From: Sphingomonas sp. FARSPH
Lineage (GTDB): Bacteria; Pseudomonadota; Alphaproteobacteria; Sphingomonadales; Sphingomonadaceae
Reading direction: 5' to 3'
Assembly (NCBI RefSeq): GCF_003355005.1
Contig: NZ_CP029985.1
Location: 2,564,501-2,628,500 of the forward strand
DNA length: 64,000 nt
In this document: in pieces, positions 53,056 through 63,881 of the stretch
Position numbering within the stretch: the first letter of the stretch is position 1
How the letters are laid out: every line of letters starts with the position of its first letter
Notes under the pieces: model-generated
What the model was told of the DNA's origin: nothing
Database searches by the model: none
The model's input: the letters and a program-made list of their open reading frames with translations, nothing else
Position numbers and translations under genes: made by a program

Positions 53056-53446
53056 AATATTCTCTTTCGCTTCCGACCTGCGCTGGCCGGTCTCCCGTCA
53101 CGACGAGCGATCGCCGCTAGCTCATCAAGTGCAAATCAATGGTTTAAGTGCAAGGACATTAACCGCCTTTCGCGGCAATTTGCCCGGCAGAAACGGGCTG
53201 GGTACGGTTGGCACAGCGTTAATGTGCCAAGACGGAACATCCGGCGAGCCGCCATTGTCCATTTCGGGCCAGTCGAAGCACCGGCTCGACCTGCCAATCA
53301 ACCGATCGATTCGTAAGAAAATTTCGCTTTACGGCAAAATTCAGCAACTCGGCTCGCTTGTCGTCACGGACGCGCGCGATTATAGGCCCGCTCATCCAAA
53401 CTTGGGGGCGGTCCCTTGGCACATCAGGGGCCGGAGGGAGAGTGGT
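53056..53446. other. 391-base gap, divergent control region of the Ser/Gly gene and dksA
   Basis: No gene is recognised here. The stretch is somewhat AT-richer around 53125-53145 and 53310-53345. It should hold two promoters; the best candidate for dksA is given separately. AAGAGAATATT just before 53055 gives the Ser/Gly gene a ribosome-binding site. Confidence 0.5.
53358..53386 (+). promoter_or_regulatory. Candidate dksA promoter
   Basis: TTGTCG (53358-53363) and TATAGG (53381-53386) have 17-base spacing, about 60 bases before the dksA ATG. Both boxes are close to sigma-70-type consensus for this group. Confidence 0.45.
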
Positions 53447-53911
53447 ATGGTAGCGCAAGTGAACCGCGTACACGACGACACGACCAATCCTCTGCCGGCG
53501 AACGACGCCGAGGACGGTTATCGGCCAAGCGCCGACGAACCGTTCATGAGCCTGAAGCAGCAGGCCTATTTCCGCACGAAGCTGCTGCGCTGGAAGGAGG
53601 CGATCCTCAGCGACGCCGCCGGCACGCTCAACCAGCTACAGCTCGATTCGCTGCGCGAGGCGGATCTGACGGATCGCGCATCGAGTGAGACGGACTGGTC
53701 GATCGAACTGCGCACCCGCGACCGGCAGCGCAAGCTGATCGCCAAAATCGACGCCGCGCTGCGCCGCATCGAAGAGGGCGAATACGGCTATTGCGAGGTG
53801 ACCGGAGAGCCGATCAGCCTCGGCCGGCTGGAAGCGCGCCCGATCGCGACGATGACGCTGGAGGCGCAGGAGCGCCACGAGCGGACCGAGAAGGTGTCGC
53901 GCGAGGATTGA
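53447..53911 (+). CDS. dksA: RNA polymerase-binding transcription factor DksA (one-cysteine form)
   Basis: This 154-residue protein reaches the RNA-polymerase secondary channel and works with ppGpp. It has a long coiled coil (about 35-110, tip Asp region SDAAGTLNQL) followed by the zinc-finger-like module EGEYGYCEVTGEPISLGRLEARPIA. Of the four usual zinc cysteines only C116 remains; positions 119, 137 and 140 are Thr, Thr and Ala. This is the C-T-T-A pattern known from the zinc-independent DksA2 of Pseudomonas aeruginosa. The ATG at 53447 has GGAGGGAGAG upstream. A long in-frame stretch upstream is the shadow of the Ser/Gly gene. Confidence 0.93.
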   Translation: MVAQVNRVHDDTTNPLPANDAEDGYRPSADEPFMSLKQQAYFRTKLLRWKEAILSDAAGTLNQLQLDSLREADLTDRASSETDWSIELRTRDRQRKLIAKIDAALRRIEEGEYGYCEVTGEPISLGRLEARPIATMTLEAQERHERTEKVSRED

Positions 53912-53927
53912 TTGAAGGCGGGTGGAA

Positions 53928-53953
53928 GGCCCCTCCCGCTTGCGAGAGGGGCC
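53928..53953. terminator. Hairpin terminator between dksA and DUF465 gene
   Basis: Stem GGCCCCTC / GAGGGGCC around CCGCTTGCGA, followed by GCCTTTC. It has the look of a family-A palindrome unit reused as a terminator, and serves dksA. Confidence 0.65.
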
Positions 53954-53965
53954 GCCTTTCGTCGC

Positions 53966-54121
53966 TCAGAGCCGGGCGATCTCTTCCTTGAGTCGCAGCT
54001 TTTGGCGCTTCAGGTCGGTGAGCGTGGCCGCGTCGGGCATCGGGCGATGGGTTTCGTCGGCGATGCGGCGATCGAGCGCGGCATGCTTGGTCTCCAGAGC
54101 CTGTTGATGCGCGGTGTGCAT
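53966..54121 (-). CDS. Small DUF465 (YdcH-type) protein
   Basis: The product is 51 residues, a single helical hairpin of the DUF465 family: an early ALETKHAALDRRIADE helix and the conserved C-terminal LKRQKLRLKEEIARL. The role is unknown. AGGAGG lies 9 bases before the ATG at 54121. It is divergent from a second DUF465 gene at 54327, making an inverted pair of paralogues. Confidence 0.88.
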   Translation of the reverse strand: MHTAHQQALETKHAALDRRIADETHRPMPDAATLTDLKRQKLRLKEEIARL

Positions 54122-54326
54122 TTCGGTGTACCTCCTGATGCATGCGGTTGGGGGAACGAAGTAAACCACCAACGCGGCCGGTTGTCGTCCCCCAAATCGA
54201 AGCGACGCGACCGGACGACCGTTTGCATGCGACGACCCGCGTCTCGCCGTCGGCCCGCACGGTGCGCTTGTTGCGACCGCGCCGGTCGCCTAGACGTCTG
54301 GGCGGGAAACGGGCGGACCGGAGGGC

Positions 54327-54527
54327 ATGATGGACGAGACGGAGATCGCCGCACGGCTCGACCGCCTGAGGATCGAGCATCGCGACCTCGACGTCGCGAT
54401 CGAGGCGCTCGCGGCGACGACCAGGCCCGACCAGTTGCAGATCGCCCGCCTCAAGAAGCGCAAGTTGCGCCTGCGCGACGAGATTTCGATGCTGGAGGAC
54501 GAGTTGATCCCCGACATCATCGCCTGA
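54327..54527 (+). CDS. Small DUF465 (YdcH-type) protein, second copy
   Basis: The product is 66 residues of the same family: RLDRLRIEHRDLDVAIEAL, then IARLKKRKLRLRDEISMLED. The C-terminal helix matches the neighbouring paralogue. GGAGGG precedes the ATG at 54327 closely. It lies between dksA and the rcdA-like gene, in the same direction as both. Function is unknown. Confidence 0.88.
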   Translation: MMDETEIAARLDRLRIEHRDLDVAIEALAATTRPDQLQIARLKKRKLRLRDEISMLEDELIPDIIA

Positions 54528-54623
54528 CCGGCCACCATCTTCCATCCCAACCGCCCCGCTTCGAAACACGCAACCCAGAGACGCCGCTTTGCCCGGTTCG
54601 ACGCTTGTGCCACGCAGAACGTC

Positions 54624-55085
54624 ATGATCGCCGATCGTCCCGAATCACGCATCCATCGCCGCCTGATCGACTCGCTCTATACCGAGGCGATGCTGCTGGC
54701 CGACGAGGCGCGAGCGTATTTCGACGAGGTCGGCCGCAACGAACGCGATGCGCTCGATCCGCTGATCCGGGTCGGCTTTTCGTGCGAGTCGCTGAAGGTG
54801 ACGACGCGGCTGATGCACGTCATCGCCTGGCTGTTGACGCAGCGCGCGGTCGATGCGGGTGAGCTCAAGGCGCGCGAGGCGCTCGATCCGACGCGGCGGC
54901 TTGGCGCGGCGCCGTCGTTCGACGCCGATCTGCTCGACGCCCTGCCACCGCGCGCGCGCGCGCTCGTCGCCTCGAGTGCGGACCTGCACCGCCGCGTCGG
55001 GTTGCTCGACGAGGCGCTGGACGGCGCGGCGGTCGCACCGAGCCCGGTCCATGGCTTGCACGACCGGATCGCCCAGGCGTTCTGA
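54624..55085 (+). CDS. RcdA-like DUF1465 protein (regulator of CtrA degradation family)
   Basis: This 153-residue helical protein reads IDSLYTEAMLLADEARAYFDE at the start, then CESLKVTTRLMHVIAWLLTQRAV, and ends HGLHDRIAQAF. The pattern is that of DUF1465, the family of Caulobacter RcdA, which with CpdR and PopA delivers CtrA to ClpXP at the G1-S transition. Length and helix pattern fit. Together with divL at 14710 it suggests a full CtrA-type cell-cycle circuit in this organism. The link to the other parts is inferred. Confidence 0.8.
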   Translation: MIADRPESRIHRRLIDSLYTEAMLLADEARAYFDEVGRNERDALDPLIRVGFSCESLKVTTRLMHVIAWLLTQRAVDAGELKAREALDPTRRLGAAPSFDADLLDALPPRARALVASSADLHRRVGLLDEALDGAAVAPSPVHGLHDRIAQAF

Positions 55086-55098
55086 TCGACCCCCCGCG

Positions 55099-56388
55099 TT
55101 ATTGCGGCGCCATCACCGACAACAGATCGTCGACCTTGCCGACCGCGAAGGCGGTATGCTCGTCGCCGACCGCATAGGGCAAAAGGATGCTACGCCCGTG
55201 GAGCAGCGCGCCGCAACTGTACGTAACGTTGGGCACATAGCCGCCGCGCTGTTCCGCGCTGGGGAAGAGCAGCGGTGAGGGGGTGCGGGCCAGCACCTTC
55301 GACGGGTCCGCCTTGTCGAGCAGGCAGGCGCCGACGCAATAGCCGCGCACCATCCCGACGCCGTGCGTGAAGACCAGCCAGCCTTCGTCGATCTCGAGCG
55401 GCGATCCGCAATTGCCGATCTGCACGAACTCCCACGGGTAGCGCGGCGCCATGATCGGCGCGCCCGTCTCCCACGTATAGAGGTCGTCGGAGCGTAGCAG
55501 CCAGATCTGTTCGTTGTCCTGCCGCCCGAGCATCACGAACTGGCCGTCGATGCGGCGCGGGAACAGCGCCATACCTTTGTAGCCCGCCATCGCGCCGAGC
55601 AAGGGGCGCATCTCGTACGTCCGCTCGTCGATACCGCGCAGCAATTCGCAGCGCGTATCGCGCCCGTCGAACGCGGTGTAGGTGCCGAGCACGCTTTCGA
55701 CCCCATCATGGTCGGTGAAATTGACCAGGCGCATGTCCTCGACACCCTGGCGCTGGCTCGGCAGCGTCGGGAAGATCACCGTTTCGGAAATGTCCCGGCT
55801 ATCGGGTGAGTGCAGCTTTACCCAGCCGCCCTCATCGTCGCTTTCGATCTGCGGCGGCACGCCCTGGTCGCTCGCAGGGTCGATGACGAGGCCGCGGTCG
55901 CCATCCCAGGTGCCGGTGCGGAAAGTGACGGACGAGATATGTCCCTCGCCGATCCCGCGCAGCGACAGGACGAAGCGGACACTGCCGACATCACCGCGCT
56001 CGTCTGGCGCGCGGACGATGCTGGGGTTGAACAGCGCCGCCGATTCGAACGCATATTCCTGGCTGAAATAGGCACCCAGCAACAGCCGGTCGCGGACGTC
56101 GGACACCTCGCCGACGTCGAGCCGGTCCTTCATCTCCGCGTACCGGCGTAGGAAGGCGTCGTCGACGTTGCGATGCCGCTTGCGCATCGCCTCGTGCAGC
56201 AGGCCGAGCATGCGCGTGCGCATGTCCTCGTCGAGTGCCATCAGGCGCGAGGCCACTTGCTGGACGCGGGTCGGCCGATCCCCGGCGAAGGCATCGGGAT
56301 AGCCGAAATCGAAGGGCCGGATCACCGTTCGCGACGGATCGGGCTGCAACAGGATATCGAGCGTGGTGAAGACGTCGGCTGCGTTCAT
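55099..56388 (-). CDS. GH130-family glycosidase/phosphorylase-like protein
   Basis: This 429-residue cytoplasmic protein has a five-bladed propeller-like repeat pattern. GH130-type motifs are seen in FESAALFNPSIV, EDMRLVNFTDHDG and CGSPLEIDEGWLVFTHG. GH130 enzymes are mannoside phosphorylases or beta-1,2-mannosidases. An N-terminal helical extension (about 1-90) is not part of the standard domain. The start at 56388 (MNAADVF) is favoured over a longer frame. The stop lies 13 bases from the rcdA-like gene (convergent). No mannan cluster is adjacent, so the substrate is unknown. Confidence 0.78.
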   Translation of the reverse strand: MNAADVFTTLDILLQPDPSRTVIRPFDFGYPDAFAGDRPTRVQQVASRLMALDEDMRTRMLGLLHEAMRKRHRNVDDAFLRRYAEMKDRLDVGEVSDVRDRLLLGAYFSQEYAFESAALFNPSIVRAPDERGDVGSVRFVLSLRGIGEGHISSVTFRTGTWDGDRGLVIDPASDQGVPPQIESDDEGGWVKLHSPDSRDISETVIFPTLPSQRQGVEDMRLVNFTDHDGVESVLGTYTAFDGRDTRCELLRGIDERTYEMRPLLGAMAGYKGMALFPRRIDGQFVMLGRQDNEQIWLLRSDDLYTWETGAPIMAPRYPWEFVQIGNCGSPLEIDEGWLVFTHGVGMVRGYCVGACLLDKADPSKVLARTPSPLLFPSAEQRGGYVPNVTYSCGALLHGRSILLPYAVGDEHTAFAVGKVDDLLSVMAPQ

Positions 56389-56520
56389 CGACCTGGCGTT
56401 CCTTCGCATGCGCCGCGGCCCATCGCGGTGCGCATCGACAGCGCACAGCGCACAAGCGCGCCGGATTGATCCATGATGGTGTGGCCGGAAGGCTTTCGTC
56501 ACCATCCGGCCATCGGCGCG

Positions 56521-57489
56521 TCAGGCGGGGTGCAGGCCCATGCGCGTGCGCGCCGCGCGATACTGCTCCGCCATCCGCGCGATCCGCGCCGCGGCGGGCT
56601 CGACGGCATCGACCGCGCCGATGCCCTGACCCGATCCCCAGATGTCGCGCCAAGCCTTGGCCTTCGACCCATTGCCGCCGCCGAAGTCCATCGTCTTCAG
56701 GTCGCCTTCGGGCAGATGGTCCGGGTCGAGCCCCGCCGCCTCGATCGAGGCGCGCAGGTAGTTGCCGTGCACGCCGGTGAACAGGTTCGAATAGACGATG
56801 TCCGCCGCGCGCCCCGCGACGATCGCATCCTTGTAGGCAGGCGCCGCATTCGCCTCCGCGGTCGCGATGAAGGGAGAGCCGATATAGGCGAGGTCGGCGC
56901 CCATCGCCTGCGCGGCGAGGATCGCGTCGCCCGTCGCGATCGAGCCCGACAGCGCGAGCGGGCCGTCGAACCACTGGCGGATTTCCTGAACGATCGCGAA
57001 GGGCGACAGCCGCCCGGCGTGCCCGCCAGCACCCGCGGCGACTGCGATCAGGCCGTCCGCCCCTTTTTCGATCGCCTTGCGCGCGAACCGGTCGTCGATG
57101 ACGTCGTGCAGCGTGATGCCGCCCCAGCCGTGAACCGCAGTGTTGAGATCCTCGCGCGCGCCGAGCGAGGTAATGATGATCGGCACCTGCCATTTGGCGC
57201 AGGTCGCAAGGTCGGCCTCCAGCCGGTCGTTCGACTTGTGGACGATCTGGTTGACCGCGAACGGCGCGGCCGGGCTGTCAGGATGGTCGCGGTTGTGCGC
57301 CGCCAGTTCCTCGGTGATGCGATGCAGCCATTCGTCGAGCAGCGCCTGCGGCCGCGCGTTGAGCGCGGGGAACGAGCCGGCGATTCCCGCCTTGCACTGG
57401 GCGATGACCAGATCGGGGTTCGAGATGATGAACAGCGGCGACCCGATAACGGGCAGGCGCAGGCGATCGAACAGGGCGGGCAGGCTCAT
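56521..57489 (-). CDS. Nitronate monooxygenase / NAD(P)H-dependent flavin oxidoreductase
   Basis: This 322-residue FMN-dependent TIM-barrel enzyme has an N-terminal LPVIGSPLFIIS and the FMN-phosphate motifs AGAGGHAG and SGSIATGDAILAAQAMGADLAYIGSPF. The family oxidises nitronates or reduces quinones; 2-nitropropane dioxygenase annotation is historical. The C-terminal part contains MDFGGGNGSKAKAWRDIWGSGQGIG, also family-typical. It stands alone between GH130 and the divergent M1 peptidase. Confidence 0.9.
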   Translation of the reverse strand: MSLPALFDRLRLPVIGSPLFIISNPDLVIAQCKAGIAGSFPALNARPQALLDEWLHRITEELAAHNRDHPDSPAAPFAVNQIVHKSNDRLEADLATCAKWQVPIIITSLGAREDLNTAVHGWGGITLHDVIDDRFARKAIEKGADGLIAVAAGAGGHAGRLSPFAIVQEIRQWFDGPLALSGSIATGDAILAAQAMGADLAYIGSPFIATAEANAAPAYKDAIVAGRAADIVYSNLFTGVHGNYLRASIEAAGLDPDHLPEGDLKTMDFGGGNGSKAKAWRDIWGSGQGIGAVDAVEPAAARIARMAEQYRAARTRMGLHPA

Positions 57490-57639
57490 GGATCGGTTTT
57501 GTAGCGCAACGGATACCGCTGTCCAGCGGCGGCATGCACGCCTGCGACGCGGGGCCGTCGAGCGATGCTGGTGGCTTGCGAGGGCCCGTCAAAGGTGTAG
57601 GACGTCGACCATACACCATATCGGAGAGATGTCCGTCCC

Positions 57640-60222
<2,583 letters not shown>

Positions 60223-60296
60223 GCGACGGTGCGTGCGGCGGTCCGGCGGGCTGCCGCATCTGCCCCGCTGCTAACCGCCGTCTTGGCCGCGTGCGG

Positions 60297-60674
60297 TTAC
60301 CGTCCCGCCGGCAGGCCGGTGACGCGCGCGAGGCCGTCGTCGCCGAACGAGACGAGCCAGTTACTGCCGTTCTGGCAGGTCGCCGCCCAGGCGGGGCGAC
60401 CGTTGACGCCGTCGGGCTGGCGGCGCGTGCCGACGACGCCCTGGCAGTCGTTGCCCGCATCGCGGATCGCGCGCAGGATGACGCCCTGGCGTTGCGGCTC
60501 GGTGAGCGCGACGACCTTGCTGGCAAAACCGTCCGGTTTCACCGATGCGGGCTTCGCGCTATTGCCGGGCGCGTCGCCGTTCGCGGCGGACCCGCATCCG
60601 GCGAGTGCGAGCAGTGCGGGTGTCAGCACCGCCATCACACGGGAAGTCGGTCGGCCCATCGATCGGATCGTCAT
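60297..60674 (-). CDS. Small lipoprotein
   Basis: This 125-residue protein has a lipobox (LALAGC) near residue 27 and a compact domain reading LTEPQRQGVILRAIRDAGNDCQGV, then PAWAATCQNGSNWLVSFGDDG. Two cysteines in the mature part could form a disulfide. No named family is recalled; similar short proteins occur in sphingomonads. AGGGA precedes the ATG at 60674. It is convergent with the M1 peptidase gene across 74 bases. Confidence 0.75.
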   Translation of the reverse strand: MTIRSMGRPTSRVMAVLTPALLALAGCGSAANGDAPGNSAKPASVKPDGFASKVVALTEPQRQGVILRAIRDAGNDCQGVVGTRRQPDGVNGRPAWAATCQNGSNWLVSFGDDGLARVTGLPAGR

Positions 60675-60871
60675 CGCTCTGTCCCTTTCCTGAGGATGTT
60701 GCGCCAGCGTAACGCGCCGCCCTGCAAAGGGAGCCAGCGGAATTTCGTGACAGTCCGATGGCGCATTTATGAACCATCGTGTCGCACGATGGTCGCCAAA
60801 CTGACACGCTCCGCTGTCACAGCCGGTCGCAAGATGTTGCGAACGTTTCGCGCGGGTAAGGGAGCATCTTC

Positions 60872-61534
60872 TTGGCAACACAGATGAACACGGCGGGCGT
60901 GGCGAAAGCCTATGACCGCTGGGCGCCGGTGTACGACCTCGTCTTCGGCCCCGTCTTCCGGCAGGGGCGCGCGGCCGCGATCCGCGCGGCGGAACGTGCG
61001 GGGGCACGGATCCTCGAGGTGGGCGTGGGCACGGGCATATCGCTGCCCGGCTATTCGAAGGGCAGCCGCATCGTCGGAGTCGATATCTCCGAGGACATGC
61101 TGGACAAGGCACGCGACCGCGTCCGCAAACTGGGCCTCGCCAATGTCGAGGCGATCGAGGTCGGCGACGCGGAGGCTTTGCGCTATCCCGACGACGCCTT
61201 CGATGCGGTCGTCGCGCAATACGTCGTTTCTGCGGTGCCCAATCCGGCAAAGGCGCTCGACGAATTCGCCCGCGTCTGCCGCCCCGGCGGCGAGATCATC
61301 GTCACGACGCGGGTCAGCGCCTCGGGCGGCATGCGCGGCAAGATCGAAAAGGGACTGATGCCGATCACCAGCCGGCTCGGCTTCCGCACCGATTTTCCTT
61401 TCTCGCTCTACGTCGACTGGGCGGAGGGGCGCAGCGACGTGTCGCTGATCGAGGCGCGGCCCATACCGCCGCTCGGCCATTTCTCGCTCGTTCGTATCGC
61501 CAAGCACGCTCCGACTCAGGATCACATGCAATGA
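60872..61534 (+). CDS. PmtA-like phospholipid N-methyltransferase
   Basis: This 220-residue class-I SAM-dependent methyltransferase starts VAKAYDRWAPVYDLVFGPVF, a motif of alphaproteobacterial PmtA enzymes. The SAM motif I is ARILEVGVGTGISLPGY, and GVDISEDMLDKA and LRYPDDAFDAVVAQYVVSAVPNP follow. It probably converts phosphatidylethanolamine to phosphatidylcholine, and its by-product S-adenosylhomocysteine is the substrate of ahcY. The start is TTG at 60872 with GGGAG upstream, or the ATG at 60884. It overlaps the next gene by 4 bases (ATGA). The psd-like gene at the window edge would supply PE. Confidence 0.82.
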   Translation: MATQMNTAGVAKAYDRWAPVYDLVFGPVFRQGRAAAIRAAERAGARILEVGVGTGISLPGYSKGSRIVGVDISEDMLDKARDRVRKLGLANVEAIEVGDAEALRYPDDAFDAVVAQYVVSAVPNPAKALDEFARVCRPGGEIIVTTRVSASGGMRGKIEKGLMPITSRLGFRTDFPFSLYVDWAEGRSDVSLIEARPIPPLGHFSLVRIAKHAPTQDHMQ

Positions 61535-62142
61535 CCAGTTTTCGCGCGCAGCTCGCCGAACAGCGGTGGGACGACCATCGTTATTACCACCACAGCCTGG
61601 TCAACCAGAGCCTGCACTTCGTCAGCGCCTGCACCTTCCTGACCGCTTATGCGCTGCTCTTCGTCGATGCGGCGGTGGCGAGCCTGCTCGCCTGGGGCGT
61701 CGCGATGACCAGCCGCCAGGCGGGGCATTTCTTCTTCGAGCCCAAGGGCTACGACCACAAGAACCACGCGACGCACGAGCACAAAGAGGAGATCAAGGTC
61801 GGGTACAACCTTGCCCGCAAGGTCGTGCTGATGAGCCTGTGGGCGCTCGTCCCGGTCACTCTGTTCCTCGAGCCGACGCTGTTCGGCATGCTGCCCGCCC
61901 CCGCGGACGGGTGGCAGACGACGCTGCGTCGCGTCGGCACCGCGTGGCTGTTCCTGGGGGCGGGTGCGATCGTGTTCCGCTCGCTCCAGCTGTTCATCCA
62001 GCGTGACGTCGAGACGGGCCTGGTCTGGGCGACGAAGATCGTCACCGATCCGTTCAACGATTTCCGCATGTACAAGAGCGCACCGGGCCGCTTGCTGCGC
62101 GGTGAGCGCTTCGACGATCCGGACGCGGTCGCCCACGGCTGA
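61531..62142 (+). CDS. Histidine-rich membrane protein, possibly Mpo1/DUF962-like
   Basis: This 203-residue protein has hydrophobic helices (about 28-58, 88-108, 135-155). Its histidines are HHS near 20, LHF near 28, the motif SRQAGHFFFEPKGYD near 62-76 and HATHEHKEE after it. The QxxGHxxFE pattern recalls the Mpo1/DUF962 fold, whose yeast member is an iron-dependent fatty-acid alpha-oxidation enzyme; this is a recalled resemblance only. It overlaps the pmtA-like gene and is the last gene before the terminator at 62161. A lipid-modifying role would suit the context. Confidence 0.5.
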   Translation: MTSFRAQLAEQRWDDHRYYHHSLVNQSLHFVSACTFLTAYALLFVDAAVASLLAWGVAMTSRQAGHFFFEPKGYDHKNHATHEHKEEIKVGYNLARKVVLMSLWALVPVTLFLEPTLFGMLPAPADGWQTTLRRVGTAWLFLGAGAIVFRSLQLFIQRDVETGLVWATKIVTDPFNDFRMYKSAPGRLLRGERFDDPDAVAHG

Positions 62143-62160
62143 TCGCCGCCGGCAGGATGA

Positions 62161-62189
62161 GGGGGCGGTCGATGCGGCCGCCCCCTTTT
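62161..62189 (+). terminator. Rho-independent terminator of pmtA-like pair
   Basis: Stem GGGGGCGG / CCGCCCCC with a 9-base loop, then TTTT. It lies 18 bases after the stop of the membrane-protein gene. Confidence 0.85.
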
Positions 62190-62195
62190 CGCGTG

Positions 62196-63848
62196 TCAGT
62201 CGCGCCCCAGCCGCGCCGCGATCGTCTCGCGCAGAAGGCGGCGGCGCACCGCCTTGTTGGTGGCGCCCTCGGCATGCCAGAACCACCCGTCCGCCCGCAT
62301 GGCGCGCACCGCGCCGACGAACCGTTCGACGATCTCAGCGAAGAGCGTGTCGTCGATGTCGAGGCTGAAGATCAGCCGCCCGGTGCCGACCCAGCTCAGC
62401 GCCAGATCCGCCTCGCGGAGGTAATATTGCAGCATCCAGTTGTAGGCGGACGGCGCATCGTAGAGCACGGTCCAGATCGTCTGGAGATTTGCGACGCGCA
62501 CCGGCAGCGATTCCGCCGCCATTGCTGTGTTGAGCGCGGCGGCGCGGGCATCCCAGCGTGCATCGATCCCGTCGTACAGGGCCGCAGCCTCCGGCCCGTC
62601 GATATGACGCAGGAATGCGTTCATCGATCCCATCACATAGGGATGCGCGTTGAACGTGCCGCGCGCGAAGCAGATGTCGACCGGCCGATCGTCGCGCCAG
62701 CGCTTCATCAGGTCGGCGCGCCCGGCGAGCACGCCGACGGGCAGGCCGCCGCCCAATGTCTTGCCATAGGTGACGAGGTCGGGCGTCACGCCGAAATATT
62801 CGGCGGCCCCGCCCTTCGCCAGGCGAAATCCGACGAACACCTCGTCGAGGATCAGAACGATGCCGTTGGCGCGGCATACCTCGGCCAGTCGGCGCAGCCA
62901 CGCGCCATACGCCTCGCGGTCGATCCCCGCCTTGCGCCCGCCATCGACCAGCTGGCCGTCGGACGGCGCGGCGCCGTTGGGGTGGAGCACCTGCAGCGGA
63001 TTGACGAGCACGCAGGCGATGTCCTTGCGACTGGCGAGCACGCGGAGCGTCTGTTCGGACTGGTCGGCGAGCGTCAGCGTGCCGTCGGCGGGGACGGGAT
63101 TGCCGATCCCCGGCTGCACGTCGCCCCACCAGCCGTGATACGCGCCGGCGAAGCGCACCAGCCGGCGGCGGCGCGTGTGATAGCGGGCGAGGCGCACCGC
63201 CTGCATCACCGCCTCAGTCCCCGACATATGGAACGACACCTCGTCCATGCCGGAAATCGCACGGATGCGCGCGACATTGTCGGCGACCACCGGATGGAGC
63301 GCGCCGAGCACCGGGCCGAGCGCCTCGACCATCGCCGCGCCTTCGCGGATCATGCGCTTGTACGCCTCATAGCCCAGCAGATTGACGCCGTACGATCCGG
63401 TCAGGTCGATCAGCCGGTTGCCGTCGAGGTCGTAGACGTTGGGCCCGTCGGACCTTTCGAGGAACGCGCCGGTGCCCAATGTCTCGCGGACGCGGCGGCC
63501 GAACTGGAACGGCACGCGATAGGCGCCGGTGAATTGCAGGTCGGACAGGCCGCCGCGCGTCTCGCGGGTCAGCGCCAGCGTCTTTGCAAAACGGGTCGCA
63601 TAGACGGCGCCCAGCCGCTCGAACCCGGCCTGGCGCTGCGCCGTGATGTCCGCCGGAGCGTCGTCGGCACGGAAGAAGCGGTCGGGGCCATATTCGTAGA
63701 AGGGGATTTGCCCGGCGATACGCTTCGCCATGCGGACGTGGCCGCCCAGCGAGCGGTGCTTGGCGCGCGACAGGGCGAGGCGCTGGCGACCCTTGGCAGC
63801 GGCGAGGATGCCGGCGCCCGCGGCGATCGGATAGAGGAGGATGGACAT
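62196..63848 (-). CDS. Class-III aminotransferase (glutamate-1-semialdehyde aminomutase-like) with N-terminal extension
   Basis: This 550-residue PLP enzyme shows MSGTEAVMQAVRLAR (cofactor phosphate loop), AYHGWWGD, LILDEVFVGFRL (Asp for the pyridine nitrogen), and TYGKTLGGGLPVG with the Schiff-base Lys near residue 360. About 100 extra N-terminal residues include a possible membrane segment (MSILLYPIAAGAGILAAA), so it may be membrane-bound, unlike true HemL. It could act on a lipid or polyketide head group. It is divergent from the psd-like gene over 33 bases, suggesting a shared control region and a lipid link. Confidence 0.82.
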   Translation of the reverse strand: MSILLYPIAAGAGILAAAKGRQRLALSRAKHRSLGGHVRMAKRIAGQIPFYEYGPDRFFRADDAPADITAQRQAGFERLGAVYATRFAKTLALTRETRGGLSDLQFTGAYRVPFQFGRRVRETLGTGAFLERSDGPNVYDLDGNRLIDLTGSYGVNLLGYEAYKRMIREGAAMVEALGPVLGALHPVVADNVARIRAISGMDEVSFHMSGTEAVMQAVRLARYHTRRRRLVRFAGAYHGWWGDVQPGIGNPVPADGTLTLADQSEQTLRVLASRKDIACVLVNPLQVLHPNGAAPSDGQLVDGGRKAGIDREAYGAWLRRLAEVCRANGIVLILDEVFVGFRLAKGGAAEYFGVTPDLVTYGKTLGGGLPVGVLAGRADLMKRWRDDRPVDICFARGTFNAHPYVMGSMNAFLRHIDGPEAAALYDGIDARWDARAAALNTAMAAESLPVRVANLQTIWTVLYDAPSAYNWMLQYYLREADLALSWVGTGRLIFSLDIDDTLFAEIVERFVGAVRAMRADGWFWHAEGATNKAVRRRLLRETIAARLGRD

Positions 63849-63881
63849 GGTTGCGACTGAGCGCACGGGCATGACGCCCCG

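Noticed and set aside
52019..53446. Plus-strand open frame of about 476 codons rich in Asp, Glu, Pro and Val running in frame into dksA
   Set aside because: It is the mirror of the Ser/Gly/Thr codons on the minus strand (GTC-GAG-type repeats). The minus-strand gene has signal peptide, sorting tail and terminator, and dksA has its own ribosome-binding site at 53447.
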